64,000 nt of DNA from Thalassotalea euphylliae (GCF_003390375.1 NZ_QUOT01000001.1:3906001-3970000); one strand, 5' to 3'; shown: positions 24,345 to 34,162, counted from the stretch's first letter. Numbers and translations: made by a program. The notes: generated by a model not told the origin, from the letters alone.

Positions 24345-25625
24345 ATGGATGATTTGTCTACGCAGCTCGTCAGCCAATATGGCTTAAGAGCGATTGAGCG
24401 TTGTTATCAGCTAAGCCAAATAAGTGAGCTTGACGATGGCATTTTGCGCCAGTATTTAACCCCTGAACACCAAGCGTGCAACCAACAAGTGGCCAAGTGG
24501 ATGAGTGAAGCGGGGATGGAAACATGGCAAGATGCGGTTGGTAACCAATGGGGCAGACTTACCAGTACTAGCCCTAATGCTAAACGCCTGATCATTGGCT
24601 CACATTTAGATACTGTGCCCTATGCTGGGGCCTACGACGGTATTTTAGGGGTGATGTTAGGGATTGAGGTTGCAGCCTTAGCTCAGCAAAATAAGCTTAG
24701 TTTGCCGTTTCATCTCGATATTGTCGGCTTTTGTGACGAAGAGGGTACGCGCTTTGCTACGACCTTAATTGGCTCGAAAGCACTGGCTGGCCAATTTGAT
24801 CCCGAATGGCTGGCGCTCGAAGACCGAAAGGGCATTAGTATGCGCCAAGCCATGGTGGATTTTGGCTTAGATCCTAAGCTAGCAGCTGAACAAGGGGCAG
24901 CACTGTCATCAGAAGAACTATTAGGCTATTGGGAAGCCCATATCGAGCAAGGCCCAGTGCTGGAAGCACAGCAGCAACCGCTAGGTGTTGTTTCCGCAAT
25001 TGCTGGTGCCAAACGTGCGGTTATTGAATTTATTGGCCAAGCTGGGCACGCTGGAACAACGCCAATGAACCTGCGTCAAGACAGCCTTACTGCAGCGGCT
25101 GAGTTTACCCTTGCTGTTGAAAAATTAGCCATATCAGCAGCGCAAAGTAGTCAACAAGGACAAGTGGCGACTATAGGTAGTATTGCTGCTAAACCGGGTG
25201 CGACCAACGTTATTGCCGGGGTGACAGAATTAAGCATTGATATACGAGCGCAGGAAGATGGTGCACTTGCAAGGCTGGTAACCGATATTGAACAAGCTGC
25301 ATCAGCCATTACTGAAAAACGCCAGTTAACACTAAACTGGCAATGGACGCATGCAGCCCCTGCGGTGCAATGCGATAGCCAGATAATTCAGTTATTTGCC
25401 AAGGCATGCAAGCAAGTTACTGACTATGCTACTGTGCTGCCTTCTGGTGCCGGTCATGATGCCATGGCCATTGCCAATATTTGTCCTGTGGGTATGCTGT
25501 TTATCCGCAGCCCAGGTGGTATTAGCCATCACCCTGATGAAGCGGTGATTGACGGTGATGTTATTAACGCCTTAGCGGTGTTATACCAATCCTTAAACAC
25601 CAAGGCGTTAAACGTTTTTAGCTAA
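24345..25625 (+). CDS. Allantoate amidohydrolase
   Basis: A 426-residue M20-family metal-dependent amidohydrolase of the Zn-carbamoylase group (AllC/HpxK/hydantoinase type). Visible ligand motifs: GSHLDTVPYAGAYDG (His87, Asp98), DEEGTRF (Glu132/133), EAHIEQGPVLE and SHHPDEAV. It should convert allantoate to ureidoglycine, ammonia and CO2, supplying the aminotransferase encoded just upstream. N-carbamoyl-amino-acid hydrolase is the main alternative within the family; the operon and the allantoinase gene at 48 kb favour allantoate. Strong ribosome site GGGAGAGG. Last gene of the amidase operon. Confidence 0.85.
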   Translation: MDDLSTQLVSQYGLRAIERCYQLSQISELDDGILRQYLTPEHQACNQQVAKWMSEAGMETWQDAVGNQWGRLTSTSPNAKRLIIGSHLDTVPYAGAYDGILGVMLGIEVAALAQQNKLSLPFHLDIVGFCDEEGTRFATTLIGSKALAGQFDPEWLALEDRKGISMRQAMVDFGLDPKLAAEQGAALSSEELLGYWEAHIEQGPVLEAQQQPLGVVSAIAGAKRAVIEFIGQAGHAGTTPMNLRQDSLTAAAEFTLAVEKLAISAAQSSQQGQVATIGSIAAKPGATNVIAGVTELSIDIRAQEDGALARLVTDIEQAASAITEKRQLTLNWQWTHAAPAVQCDSQIIQLFAKACKQVTDYATVLPSGAGHDAMAIANICPVGMLFIRSPGGISHHPDEAVIDGDVINALAVLYQSLNTKALNVFS

Positions 25626-25690
25626 TAGTTGCGTAGACTTTCTCCTAAAAGCGCCCAGAAACCGTATAAAAAAGATAGAAAACACTATAA

Positions 25691-25719
25691 AAAATGCCTG
25701 CAATTGCAGGCATTTTTTA
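25691..25719. terminator. Bidirectional Rho-independent terminator
   Basis: ATGCCTGC/GCAGGCAT is an 8-bp perfect stem with an AATT loop, flanked by A-run and T-run, so it works on both strands. It serves the amidase operon and the convergent TonB receptor gene. Confidence 0.92.
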
Positions 25720-25746
25720 TCTCGCTAGTTTTAGAGCGTTTTCAGC

Positions 25747-28044
25747 TTAGTAAAAACTATATCTTACTCTCGCCATCACTTGGCGCGGCGCAATCAGCTC
25801 TTCACCTGTGGCGTTAACACCAAAAACATCAGACATTCGTGAGTTAACACCGTCTTTGTCAAAAACATTGGTCGCCATCAAGTCAAAGCCCCATGTATCG
25901 TCATCTAAATCAAGTGAGAATCGTAAGTTAACCACCTCGTAATCATCTACTTGATCAATCGCTGGGTTGTTGAAAATTCGTTGCTCAAATTCACCGCGGT
26001 AAGTGTATTGCAGTACCGAGCGGAATTCGTGGCTAGCAATATTAGTGGTGTACTCTAGGCTAGCGTCCATGGTAAAGCCAGGTGCTTTAGCAAGCTCGTT
26101 GCCTTTAACATTTTCAGCTAATTCAGAGCGCAGCACATCGTCACCAGGGACAAAACCTAAGCCATCGGCTACCACGTTATCAAGGGCGAAGTAATCTTGG
26201 GTAATTTCTGAGTCTAATGCCGACATTTTCACGTCTAAAATTAAATCGTCGGTAAGTAGCGCAATCAACTCTAACTCTAAGCCGGTAATTTCCGCTTCCG
26301 GAATATTGGCTACACCGCCTTGGAAGGCATTGGGATCGGTTGCTTGGAATTGCAGGTTTTGATAATCGTAGAAGAAGGTTGCTAAGTTAGTGCGCAGTCG
26401 GTTATCCAATAGTTCGGCTTTAATCCCTAGCTCGTAAGCGTTAATCGTTTCATTTTCAAACGTTGGGAATACCAAAGGTTCAGAGTTATCAATAGCGCCG
26501 CTAATAAAGTCGAATTCGCCAGGTTCAAAACCAAAGGTTAAGTTACTGCCGCCCGGTTTAAAGCCTCGTGTATAAGAGCCGTAAACCATAATATCATCGC
26601 TAATATCGTATTCGACGGCAATTCGGCCTGTTACTTCTTCAACCGACGCCTCAATTAACGTAGGTTCAGGCGCAAAGAAGTTAGAAACTGCACTTTCAAC
26701 ATCGTCTTTGGTATAGCGCAGACCGGTAATTAAGCGTGTCGTGTCGTTGAAGTTATAAGTTGTTTGACCGTATATTGAAAACGATTCTCGACTTGGCGTG
26801 GCATCCGAAATAAAGCCGACATCACCGGCAAATACGTCAGGGAAAGATGGCACATAGCCATCTAATACGCCGTTGCCATTAGCATCTAACTCTTCACGTA
26901 TGGTCACTTCAATATCTGTATCTAAATAAAAGGCGCCAACAATCCAATCGAGCTTGCCAAAAGCTGGCTCATTGGAAATTAAGTTAATTTCATGGGTGAA
27001 AGTTTCAACATTATTAATTTCAGGTAAGAAGGCGCTAATCGTGTATTCAGGGTTCGTGCCGTAGGCGTGGCGGTCGTTATCACGTTGCACCAAAATTTCA
27101 TCTTCTTGCCAGCTACCTAAATATTTTGCGGTCGCAAAGCCCAAATCACTTTCCACGATCAGACCAACAAGTTTTGAGTCTAACTCGAATTTTGATTCAG
27201 TATCTTGGGCTAGGTTGCGCGCACCGGGTGTTGGATCGTCGATACCTTTAATTGCCGCCCCATTGCTGTCCGCCTCGAAGAATTGACCAATCAAGCGAAG
27301 GTTTGTGTTATCCGTGGCTTGCCAGAAGAAATCGGTTTTAATGGTAAGGTTATCGGCATCATCCAAGTCTTGGCCATTAAGTACGTTTTTTGAAAAACCA
27401 TCGCGATCGTATTTAGATACTGACGTGCGCAGCGCGGCGCTATCGCCAATTGGTAAATTTACAGAGCCGCGCAATTGACTCAGGCTATGCTCGCCAAAAG
27501 TATAGTCAAACTTACCATTGGTTTCGCCTAACTCAGGGCGCTTACTGATCACATTGATGGCACCACCTGTCGAGTTTTGACCAAATAAAGTGCCTTGTGG
27601 ACCGCGCAGTACCTCAATCAACTCAACATCAATAAAGTCAGTTTGTAGGGCGAAGGGTGAAGCGATATAAATACCGTCCATATGATAGGAAACTGACGGG
27701 TTCGCGACGATATTTTGGTTGGCTTCGTTACCAACACCGCGAATTGAAATAATCGTTTTAAAACCTTCGTTTTTCGCTACGGTGACACCGGGAGCAATAG
27801 CGCTAAGATCAACAAATGAAAGAATATTTTTATCCAGTAAATCTTCACCTGTCACAGCGGTTACCGCTTGTGATACATCTTGCAGGCTTTCATTTCGCTT
27901 TTCCGCAACGATGATAATTTCTTCGATCCCCGCGTCATCATCTAAGTTGTCTGCATAGGCGCTAGGTATCGAGCTTGCTGCTAAACTCGCCATTATCGCC
28001 GTGGCAATAGGTAAACGTTTAAATCTAGGTAACTCAGTGCTCAT
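25747..28044 (-). CDS. TonB-dependent outer-membrane receptor
   Basis: A 765-residue receptor. The signal peptide covers residues 1-31 (cut near SAYA), the TonB box EEIIIVAEKR residues 41-50, and the plug domain about 55-170 with VLRGPQGTLFGQNSTGGAINVISKRP. A 22-strand barrel is expected to the C-terminus, which ends in an aromatic residue (RVRYSFY). No siderophore-synthesis or heme genes are nearby. It is convergent with the allantoate operon and has a RutR-type operator about 80 bases upstream, so uptake of a purine, urate, allantoin or nucleoside is a plausible role. The exact ligand cannot be told from sequence. Confidence 0.87.
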   Translation of the reverse strand: MSTELPRFKRLPIATAIMASLAASSIPSAYADNLDDDAGIEEIIIVAEKRNESLQDVSQAVTAVTGEDLLDKNILSFVDLSAIAPGVTVAKNEGFKTIISIRGVGNEANQNIVANPSVSYHMDGIYIASPFALQTDFIDVELIEVLRGPQGTLFGQNSTGGAINVISKRPELGETNGKFDYTFGEHSLSQLRGSVNLPIGDSAALRTSVSKYDRDGFSKNVLNGQDLDDADNLTIKTDFFWQATDNTNLRLIGQFFEADSNGAAIKGIDDPTPGARNLAQDTESKFELDSKLVGLIVESDLGFATAKYLGSWQEDEILVQRDNDRHAYGTNPEYTISAFLPEINNVETFTHEINLISNEPAFGKLDWIVGAFYLDTDIEVTIREELDANGNGVLDGYVPSFPDVFAGDVGFISDATPSRESFSIYGQTTYNFNDTTRLITGLRYTKDDVESAVSNFFAPEPTLIEASVEEVTGRIAVEYDISDDIMVYGSYTRGFKPGGSNLTFGFEPGEFDFISGAIDNSEPLVFPTFENETINAYELGIKAELLDNRLRTNLATFFYDYQNLQFQATDPNAFQGGVANIPEAEITGLELELIALLTDDLILDVKMSALDSEITQDYFALDNVVADGLGFVPGDDVLRSELAENVKGNELAKAPGFTMDASLEYTTNIASHEFRSVLQYTYRGEFEQRIFNNPAIDQVDDYEVVNLRFSLDLDDDTWGFDLMATNVFDKDGVNSRMSDVFGVNATGEELIAPRQVMARVRYSFY

Positions 28045-28551
28045 GGTAGTTCCTTTTTATTTTTAATATCAAAAGTTTGTTTTCATTACTTTTGATGAGC
28101 TGAGCAACACCTGAGCCAACATGAACCGATCGGTTAGGAATAATTTTAAAATCTTTTATAAACAACGTGTTAACTTGCTTGACCATGTGTTGACTCATAC
28201 CTTTGCATAATCATCAACTCACAATTTGTAGAATAATTGCACTAGTGCTGTGCGTAAATTCGTCAGTTGCATCAATTTGGTCAGCTACAGATTTTGAAAA
28301 GTTATTGCTAATGAGTGGGTTAGCTATGTTTATAGTGGAAAGACACTTTCCATGTGTGATTAACGTCTACTCTATTTATGGTGTAAGGCTAACTATCGAG
28401 TAAGTGAAAAGTTATCGAGTTAGATTTATGTCGTTAAAGATGTTCTCGATAACTAGATAAGTAGATACCTTGTCTTTTATTCAAGGGAATTAACAGTGTT
28501 TAGACCAGAGGGACAAATAAACAACTGCATATATCATAGAGAATGGCATGT
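28045..28551. other. Promoter and operator region of the TonB receptor
   Basis: A 507-base gap between the TonB receptor gene (minus) and the DUF4174 gene (minus). It contains the operator at 28122-28137 and a half-site TTGACCA at 28179-28185. An open frame at 28203-28403 has no ribosome site and no protein-like composition, so I do not call it. Confidence 0.55.
28122..28137. promoter_or_regulatory. RutR-type operator upstream of the TonB receptor
   Basis: TGAACCGATCGGTTAG contains the perfect palindrome AACCGATCGGTT, sharing the CCGATCGG core with the sites at 19033 and 39137. It lies 78-93 bases upstream of the receptor start. Confidence 0.6.
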
Positions 28552-29055
28552 TTAGCGCAATTCAGCTTGTCGCATCGGCATAGTGTCAATCAGTGCTTTA
28601 ATGCGCTCATAGCTTAAGCTTGCCAGTGGGTATTTCGCTTTTACATCGCCGTCTAAGCCAATCAAAATAGCACTATTACTATTCATTATTTGATGCTCTG
28701 TTAGTTTTTGCATCAATACTTGATCCAGTGTTGGTGTTCTTCTCATTACGGTATTGGGTAGTAATTGAAAGCTTTGTTGATTGATAAGTGCGTAAATGGC
28801 CAGTTTTCGCTCGGTTAAGCTCTCGTAGTCAAGTTCCCACATAAACGGCGTGAGAGGTGGTTGAGTATCAGAATGGATCAGTACTAGGCGTTTTTGCCAT
28901 AAAAAGTCGCTGAACTGTTTTGTATCGGTACTTTTTTTCGTTACATGCTGTGGATTGTCTACTTCAAAGCCCACTACATTTATGGCAGTTAAAGATAGCG
29001 CTATGGCAAGCAAAAGTACTGCGGTAGTTAGTGACCTTTTGAGCATAATGTTCAC
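28552..29055 (-). CDS. DUF4174-like secreted protein
   Basis: A 167-residue protein with an N-terminal hydrophobic signal or anchor (residues 5-28). The rest resembles DUF4174, a thioredoxin-like fold without the CxxC active site: FLWQKRLVLIHSD, a central helical part and AILIGLDGDVKAKYPLASLSYERIKALID. Function is not established. It is divergent from a DsbD/ScsB-like reductase and a redoxin gene, which suggests envelope thiol chemistry or stress, but it has no cysteine pair. ATG 29046 is a possible alternative start. Confidence 0.6.
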   Translation of the reverse strand: MNIMLKRSLTTAVLLLAIALSLTAINVVGFEVDNPQHVTKKSTDTKQFSDFLWQKRLVLIHSDTQPPLTPFMWELDYESLTERKLAIYALINQQSFQLLPNTVMRRTPTLDQVLMQKLTEHQIMNSNSAILIGLDGDVKAKYPLASLSYERIKALIDTMPMRQAELR

Positions 29056-29283
29056 CTAAATTTTGATATTTCGCTGTTTTCGTTGTTGGCTATGCCCTGA
29101 ACCCGTCATCCTCTGATTATCAATGCGCGACGTGAATAGACGAGGAAATACTCAGCTAGGTATCGAACTAAATACGGTATGCCTAACGAGTCAGCTCATT
29201 TTGATCTTCAAATACGTTAAAGGTGTAGGCTATGATGGTGTAAATTTAACCAATACTCTTTATTGCTTCGCGCTTGTTAATTT

Positions 29284-31476
29284 ATGAATCGTTTAACTTT
29301 TAATTTGGCTTTTGCTGTCGCTTTTACTGCAATAAGTATTACCGCTTTTACGCTAGCCAGTTTGCCAGCAAGCGCCGCTGAGCAACGATTTAATATCGCT
29401 AAGTTACAGGAATCGAGCAAAGCCCAAGGACCTCATATCCAAGTTGCGCTGCTAAGTGAATATAAAAGTATTTGGGCAGCAAGCGACACTAAGACTCAAT
29501 GGCTAGGAATTTTGCTTTCGCCTGAGGATGAGTGGCATACCTACTGGCGCAATGCAGGGGATTCTGGCGAACCGCCAAGCGTGCAATGGCAAAGCAGCAC
29601 TGAGATTGAGTTTGGCGAAATTCAGTGGCCAATTCCTGAGCAAATACCAATCGCCCATTTAGTCAATTACGGTTATAGCGGTGACACTTTGCTGATGGTG
29701 CCATTTACCATTAAAAGTTCAGCCGACTTTCCTGAAACCGTTAAAATTACCGCTGATTTATCTTGGTTAGTGTGCAAGGAAGACTGCATTCCCGGTTGGG
29801 CAACACTGAATATTGAGTTGCCTGTTAGCGATAAAACTGCAAATGACCCATCATTGTTGTCACCCCACGCGCCGCTATTTTCAAAAACACGAGCAACACT
29901 GCCAGATAACCGCTGGTTATCGGCGCAATATGAAATTACCGAAGATTATTTAACCTTGGCGGCTAGCTTACCTTATGAATCGAACTGGCAACTGTTGCCG
30001 TTTCGCAGTGATCTCATTCAGCACAATAGTCAGCAGCAGTGGTTGCTGGCTGAAAATGGTGCTGATGCCAATGTGTTGTTAGAAAAATCAGATTATTTTA
30101 GTCACTCTGAAGCAACGGTTAATTTTCTGCTATCCGACGGCAACAAAGGCTTTTATTTAACGGCAACGTTAAATGATTTAGCTGGCGCTGGTTCTGTGAC
30201 TGGAGGCGAGAGTACCAGTTTAATAGGAATTGAGCGGGATGCCTCCATTGGGTTGATGCTTGTCTTTGCCTTTATTGGTGGGTTGATACTCAACATTATG
30301 CCATGCGTGCTGCCCGTGCTATCGCTTAAAGCGTTAGCGCTCGCTGCTGACAAACTAGGCCACTCAACAACAGGCAATCATTGGGGCTATTTGCTTGGTA
30401 TTTTAGTGAGTTTTTGGTTATTTGCCGCGTTAATTCTCGTATTGAAATTAAGTGGTGAGGCCATTGGCTGGGGTTTTCATCTGCAACAACCTTTGGTGAT
30501 TGCTGCGCTGTGTTTCTTATTCGTTTTTATCGCGTTAATGCTGTTAGATGTCGTGCCAAATGGCGCCGGCATCTCGGGCTTCTCAGGCATAGGTCAAAAA
30601 CTTACACAAGGTAATAGCTTTGCTAGTCAGTTTTTTACGGGCGTATTGGCGGTTATTGTCGCTTCCCCTTGTACCGCGCCGTTTATGGCAACCGCTTTAG
30701 GTGTGGCGATGGTTAGCCCACCAGTGCATACCGTATTGATTTTCACTGCATTGGCATTGGGTTTTGCGCTACCCATGACGCTGCTCAGTCTTACGCCTCG
30801 CTTTGCCGCATTATTGCCGAAACCCGGTGCGTGGATGGAAACATTTAAACAGTTTTTAGCGTTTCCTATGCTCGCCACTGTGGTTTGGCTGCTTTGGGTG
30901 TTTTTGGGGCAAACTAATAGCTTAGGGCAATTATGGCTGCTGTCAGGTTTGTTGCTGTTCGCACTGTGTTTGTGGCTGGCGAGTAAAGTGGCGGGCAAGG
31001 CCTCTTATACGTCCGTTATGATTGCGCTCTTTATCGCCAGTTATGCGAGTTATCAAGGCAGCGAACAAGTTGGCTCTCAGTCGGCGAAATCCGCTAATAA
31101 TGAATTTGAAAAAATAGCCCAGCCATTTAGCGAACAAAAATTAGCGACATTGCGTAATAACAATCAAGTTGTGGTGGTCAATATGACAGCAGATTGGTGT
31201 ATTACCTGTAAAGTGAATGAGCAAGTCGCCTTTACTGATAGAGACTTGCAGCAAACGCTCGCACAAGAGAATGTGCATTACCTAGTCGGTGATTGGACTA
31301 ACAAAAACAGGGAAATTTTAGCCTATTTAACGCGGTATCAGCGCTCTGGTGTGCCTTTGTATGTTGTTTATGCAGGCGGTGGGAAGGAGCAAGTGCTACC
31401 ACAAATTTTAACCCCCAATATTGTAATTACGGCAATACAACAAGCACAACAGGAGCTTAATTATGTATCTCTTTAA
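29284..31476 (+). CDS. ScsB/DsbD-family thiol-disulfide reductase
   Basis: A 730-residue membrane electron carrier that passes reducing power from cytoplasmic thioredoxin to the periplasm. It has a signal peptide (1-32), a large periplasmic beta domain with Cys164 and Cys168 (WLVCKEDCIPGW), a DsbD-type membrane domain (about 320-610) with Cys341 (IMPCVLPVLSLK) and Cys463 (ASPCTAPFMATALG), and a C-terminal thioredoxin domain with Cys639 and Cys642 (ADWCITCKVNE). The long N-terminal domain fits ScsB better than classical DsbD. It overlaps the redoxin gene by 14 bases, so that protein is a likely partner. Confidence 0.88.
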   Translation: MNRLTFNLAFAVAFTAISITAFTLASLPASAAEQRFNIAKLQESSKAQGPHIQVALLSEYKSIWAASDTKTQWLGILLSPEDEWHTYWRNAGDSGEPPSVQWQSSTEIEFGEIQWPIPEQIPIAHLVNYGYSGDTLLMVPFTIKSSADFPETVKITADLSWLVCKEDCIPGWATLNIELPVSDKTANDPSLLSPHAPLFSKTRATLPDNRWLSAQYEITEDYLTLAASLPYESNWQLLPFRSDLIQHNSQQQWLLAENGADANVLLEKSDYFSHSEATVNFLLSDGNKGFYLTATLNDLAGAGSVTGGESTSLIGIERDASIGLMLVFAFIGGLILNIMPCVLPVLSLKALALAADKLGHSTTGNHWGYLLGILVSFWLFAALILVLKLSGEAIGWGFHLQQPLVIAALCFLFVFIALMLLDVVPNGAGISGFSGIGQKLTQGNSFASQFFTGVLAVIVASPCTAPFMATALGVAMVSPPVHTVLIFTALALGFALPMTLLSLTPRFAALLPKPGAWMETFKQFLAFPMLATVVWLLWVFLGQTNSLGQLWLLSGLLLFALCLWLASKVAGKASYTSVMIALFIASYASYQGSEQVGSQSAKSANNEFEKIAQPFSEQKLATLRNNNQVVVVNMTADWCITCKVNEQVAFTDRDLQQTLAQENVHYLVGDWTNKNREILAYLTRYQRSGVPLYVVYAGGGKEQVLPQILTPNIVITAIQQAQQELNYVSL

Positions 31477-32116
31477 ACACTGGCAAAATGTTAATAAACG
31501 ACTCGTAGCAATCTTGACATGTTCAGCATTGGTGTTGTTTTTATCGCCAGCTCATGCTGCTGCAAAAGTTGCTATTAAGGTTGACAGCGCAGCGCCAGAT
31601 TTTCAATTAGTCAACACCCAAGGTGAAACGGTTAAGTTAGCCGATTTTGCTGGTAAATATGTGGTACTGGAATGGACTAATCACTTGTGTCCGTATGTGA
31701 AAAAACATTATGAAAGCGACAATATGCAAGGCTTGCAACGTAAGTATACCGAGCAAGATGTGGTCTGGTTATCGATTATCTCATCAGCTCCCGGCAAACA
31801 AGGCCACGTTAGCGCGACCAAAGCCGATGCACTGACGCAAGATCGCAATGCGTCACCAAGCCATGTATTGTTCGATGAAAGCGGCGATGTCGGCAAGCTG
31901 TACGGCGCAAAAACGACGCCACACATGTATATTATTGACCCTAAGGGGACGCTGCGCTACGCCGGTGCCATTGACAGTATTAAATCTGCAAACCCTGCAG
32001 ATATTGCCAAAGCAACTAACTATGTTGAGGTCAGCATGAGAAGTTTGATGACCGGCGAGCCAGTCGACAAAAAAGTAACTGCGCCATATGGCTGCTCAGT
32101 AAAATATAAAAGTTAA
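31463..32116 (+). CDS. Exported redoxin/thioredoxin-family protein
   Basis: A 217-residue protein with a signal peptide (cut near AHAA, residues 30-33) and a redoxin (AhpC/TSA-like) domain. The active-site area is WTNHLCPYVKKHYESDNM with Cys76. A second conserved-looking cysteine, Cys211, is in the C-terminal APYGCSVKYK. There is no CxxC. It starts within the reductase gene, with ribosome site AGGAG, so translation is coupled. It is probably a periplasmic peroxidase- or oxidoreductase-like protein reduced by the upstream carrier; the substrate is unknown. Confidence 0.82.
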   Translation: MYLFKHWQNVNKRLVAILTCSALVLFLSPAHAAAKVAIKVDSAAPDFQLVNTQGETVKLADFAGKYVVLEWTNHLCPYVKKHYESDNMQGLQRKYTEQDVVWLSIISSAPGKQGHVSATKADALTQDRNASPSHVLFDESGDVGKLYGAKTTPHMYIIDPKGTLRYAGAIDSIKSANPADIAKATNYVEVSMRSLMTGEPVDKKVTAPYGCSVKYKS

Positions 32117-32219
32117 AGAGAAAAGCAGCAAGGCTAACCTAATCGTATAAAGCTGCATGGCAATGGTTTCAGCCTGATCCCATTTGATGTTCATTTATAT
32201 ACGCATGTATGTTCATTTG

Positions 32220-32240
32220 GGGAAAGTGCAATACTTTCCC
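32220..32240. terminator. Weak bidirectional hairpin between convergent genes
   Basis: GGGAAAG and CTTTCCC form a 7-bp stem around a 7-base loop, between the redoxin (plus) and serine hydrolase (minus) stops. T-runs are poor on both sides. Confidence 0.45.
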
Positions 32241-32281
32241 TTATATCATATTGCTTTTACTCAACGTAAACCTTGCTTAAC

Positions 32282-33880
32282 TTAGATTTTAGTAAACTGC
32301 ATATCGGCAAAGGTAAGCTGGCTCACCTTTTTACCGTTAACCGAAAATTGCATCACTTTTCCCATTTCAGGCACCAGCTCTAAACGCAAAGTATTGTCTT
32401 TGTTATAAGCTTCAGCATTAGCGTGAAGAATACCCCAAGAGACGTTTAATCGATTTTCCTTAACCTTTATCGTAATATCGCCAGCGAGTTGATGACGATA
32501 TGTACCAGCATAGCTGGCTAACGGCAAAGTTAATTGTAAGGGCTGAGATTGCCGAGCTTGTCTTGCTGTGCTGATCTTATCGACAAAACCATTAAATGCG
32601 CTTGCCAGTTTTTGAATATTAGTTTGCAAATCGTTGTGGATCGCAAGGCGCTCTTCTGAATTATCGCTGAGCAAGTAGCGATAAATGGCATCAGCAATAT
32701 GCTTGTTTAACGCATCTCCCAGTCGCCCTTCGTTATTGAGAATAATTACGCCAAGCTTTTGTTCGGGGAGAAAAGAAAGGTGTGCTGAAGCACCGGGGTA
32801 GCCTCCATTGTGGTGCAGCACTTGTAATGTCTGCTCGCCTGCTTGGTACTTGCCTATATACCAACCCCAGCCATAAGCCTCTCGGCTGAAAACTCGTTGT
32901 TTGTTTTTAGGATTTGGGACTTGCACTAACGGTTGGTGAGATTTACTGACAACTTCAGGTGGAAATACTTGCTGACCATCAATTTGCCCTTGGTTTAGCT
33001 GGGCAATCACAAACCTTGCTAAATCTTGCGTACTCGAAATTACGCCGCCAGCCGCATGCATTGTTTGTGCTGTTTTCATTAAGTAAATTGACTGCTCAGG
33101 AATCGCCGCACTGCTGGAGTATGGTAGTGCATAGGGCTTGTTGTTTGGAGGATTGTCTGCAAGCGTAGCGCTCGATGCTGTCATTTTAAGTGGCGTGAAT
33201 ATTTGGCGGTTAAGTGATTCTTGCCATGGCGTTTTAAGTGTTTGCTCATACCATTGGCTTAGCATGGTATAGCCAAGGTTAGTGTAATCAAATTCTCCTA
33301 GCTGACTTTCGGTGCTGGCGCTAACTTGCGCCACCAGTAGTTTTCTCAACTCACTGTTATGGAGTCCTGTATAGGCTAACGGCCACACCATCGAGTTACC
33401 GTCAAGGCCAGAAGTATGTGATAACAAATGTTGCGTATTAACTTTAGTCGCGTTTATTTGGGAGAACTTCAATGTGGGAAATAAGGCTGCCAATGTGGCT
33501 TTCGTGTTTAACTCTTCTTGGTGTTCACTAAGCAGTGCATTTAACGCAAATATGGGTTTAGTGACAGAGGCGATATAGAACTTTGTATTTGGATCGACGA
33601 CACGTTTAGCAGCAATATCTTGATAACCAAAACTACCTTGATAGATAACTTGGTCGCTTTTGATGACGGCAATAGAGGTGCCAAATGGCAGGGAAAATGG
33701 TGCCCTTGCTTGCTGCACTAGCTGATCAAACACCTGCTTGGTTTGTTTGGATTGCGCAAAAGATTGGTAGGGCAATGTGGCAAGTGTCGATTTTTGTTCT
33801 GTGCTCGGCTCAGCGCTAAAGGCATCCGTTCGCCAAGTGGCTAAAAATAGTGTGGTTAGTACTAACAGTGTCCGTTTCAT
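32282..33880 (-). CDS. Secreted serine hydrolase, class C beta-lactamase fold
   Basis: A 532-residue protein with a signal peptide (about 1-23) and a beta-lactamase/transpeptidase-like domain. Nucleophile motif SxxK is Ser105-Val-Thr-Lys108 (IASVTKP), the YxN motif is Tyr199-Thr-Asn201, and the third motif is HNGG (about 356-359) in place of KTG. A C-terminal beta-rich domain (about 430-532, SYAGTYRHQLAGDITIKV) resembles the lipocalin-like extension of esterase/peptidase members such as the LACTB and Pab87 type. It is more likely a D-amino-acid peptidase or esterase than a resistance enzyme. Not obviously linked to its neighbours. Confidence 0.85.
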   Translation of the reverse strand: MKRTLLVLTTLFLATWRTDAFSAEPSTEQKSTLATLPYQSFAQSKQTKQVFDQLVQQARAPFSLPFGTSIAVIKSDQVIYQGSFGYQDIAAKRVVDPNTKFYIASVTKPIFALNALLSEHQEELNTKATLAALFPTLKFSQINATKVNTQHLLSHTSGLDGNSMVWPLAYTGLHNSELRKLLVAQVSASTESQLGEFDYTNLGYTMLSQWYEQTLKTPWQESLNRQIFTPLKMTASSATLADNPPNNKPYALPYSSSAAIPEQSIYLMKTAQTMHAAGGVISSTQDLARFVIAQLNQGQIDGQQVFPPEVVSKSHQPLVQVPNPKNKQRVFSREAYGWGWYIGKYQAGEQTLQVLHHNGGYPGASAHLSFLPEQKLGVIILNNEGRLGDALNKHIADAIYRYLLSDNSEERLAIHNDLQTNIQKLASAFNGFVDKISTARQARQSQPLQLTLPLASYAGTYRHQLAGDITIKVKENRLNVSWGILHANAEAYNKDNTLRLELVPEMGKVMQFSVNGKKVSQLTFADMQFTKI

Positions 33881-34055
33881 TAGCTTGAGCCTTGTTGTTT
33901 TTCCTGTTGGATAGACTAGAGGCTAATCACGGTTATCGGAAGAGGGATTCTCAACAATATTGTAACTGAATGATTTCTCTATGAGTTAGGAGCTATCTTA
34001 GCTACAAAGTCTAGTTAGCATGTAGTCTTAACTAGCTGTAATTAAGTGGTGCTAT

Positions 34056-34090
34056 TAAAAAGCGGACAAGCCAATTTACCTATCCGCTTT
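34056..34090 (-). terminator. Terminator of the BMP importer operon
   Basis: On the minus strand AAAGCGGA pairs with TCCGCTTT across a 16-base loop and ends in a run of five Ts. It lies about 70 bases after the binding-protein stop. Confidence 0.75.
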
Positions 34091-34162
34091 ATTGAGTCTG
34101 ATTCGCTGCACTAGAATTCAACGAGTATGAATATAGCTATGAACCTAGTTAGGATCGCAGCG

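Noticed and set aside
28203..28403. Open frame of 66 codons between the TonB receptor and DUF4174 genes
   Set aside because: No ribosome site, no protein-like pattern and no neighbour in operon distance.
32282..33880. Antibiotic-resistance beta-lactamase
   Set aside because: It has the fold and SxxK/YxN motifs, but HNGG replaces KTG and there is a long extra C-terminal domain, as in esterase/peptidase relatives.
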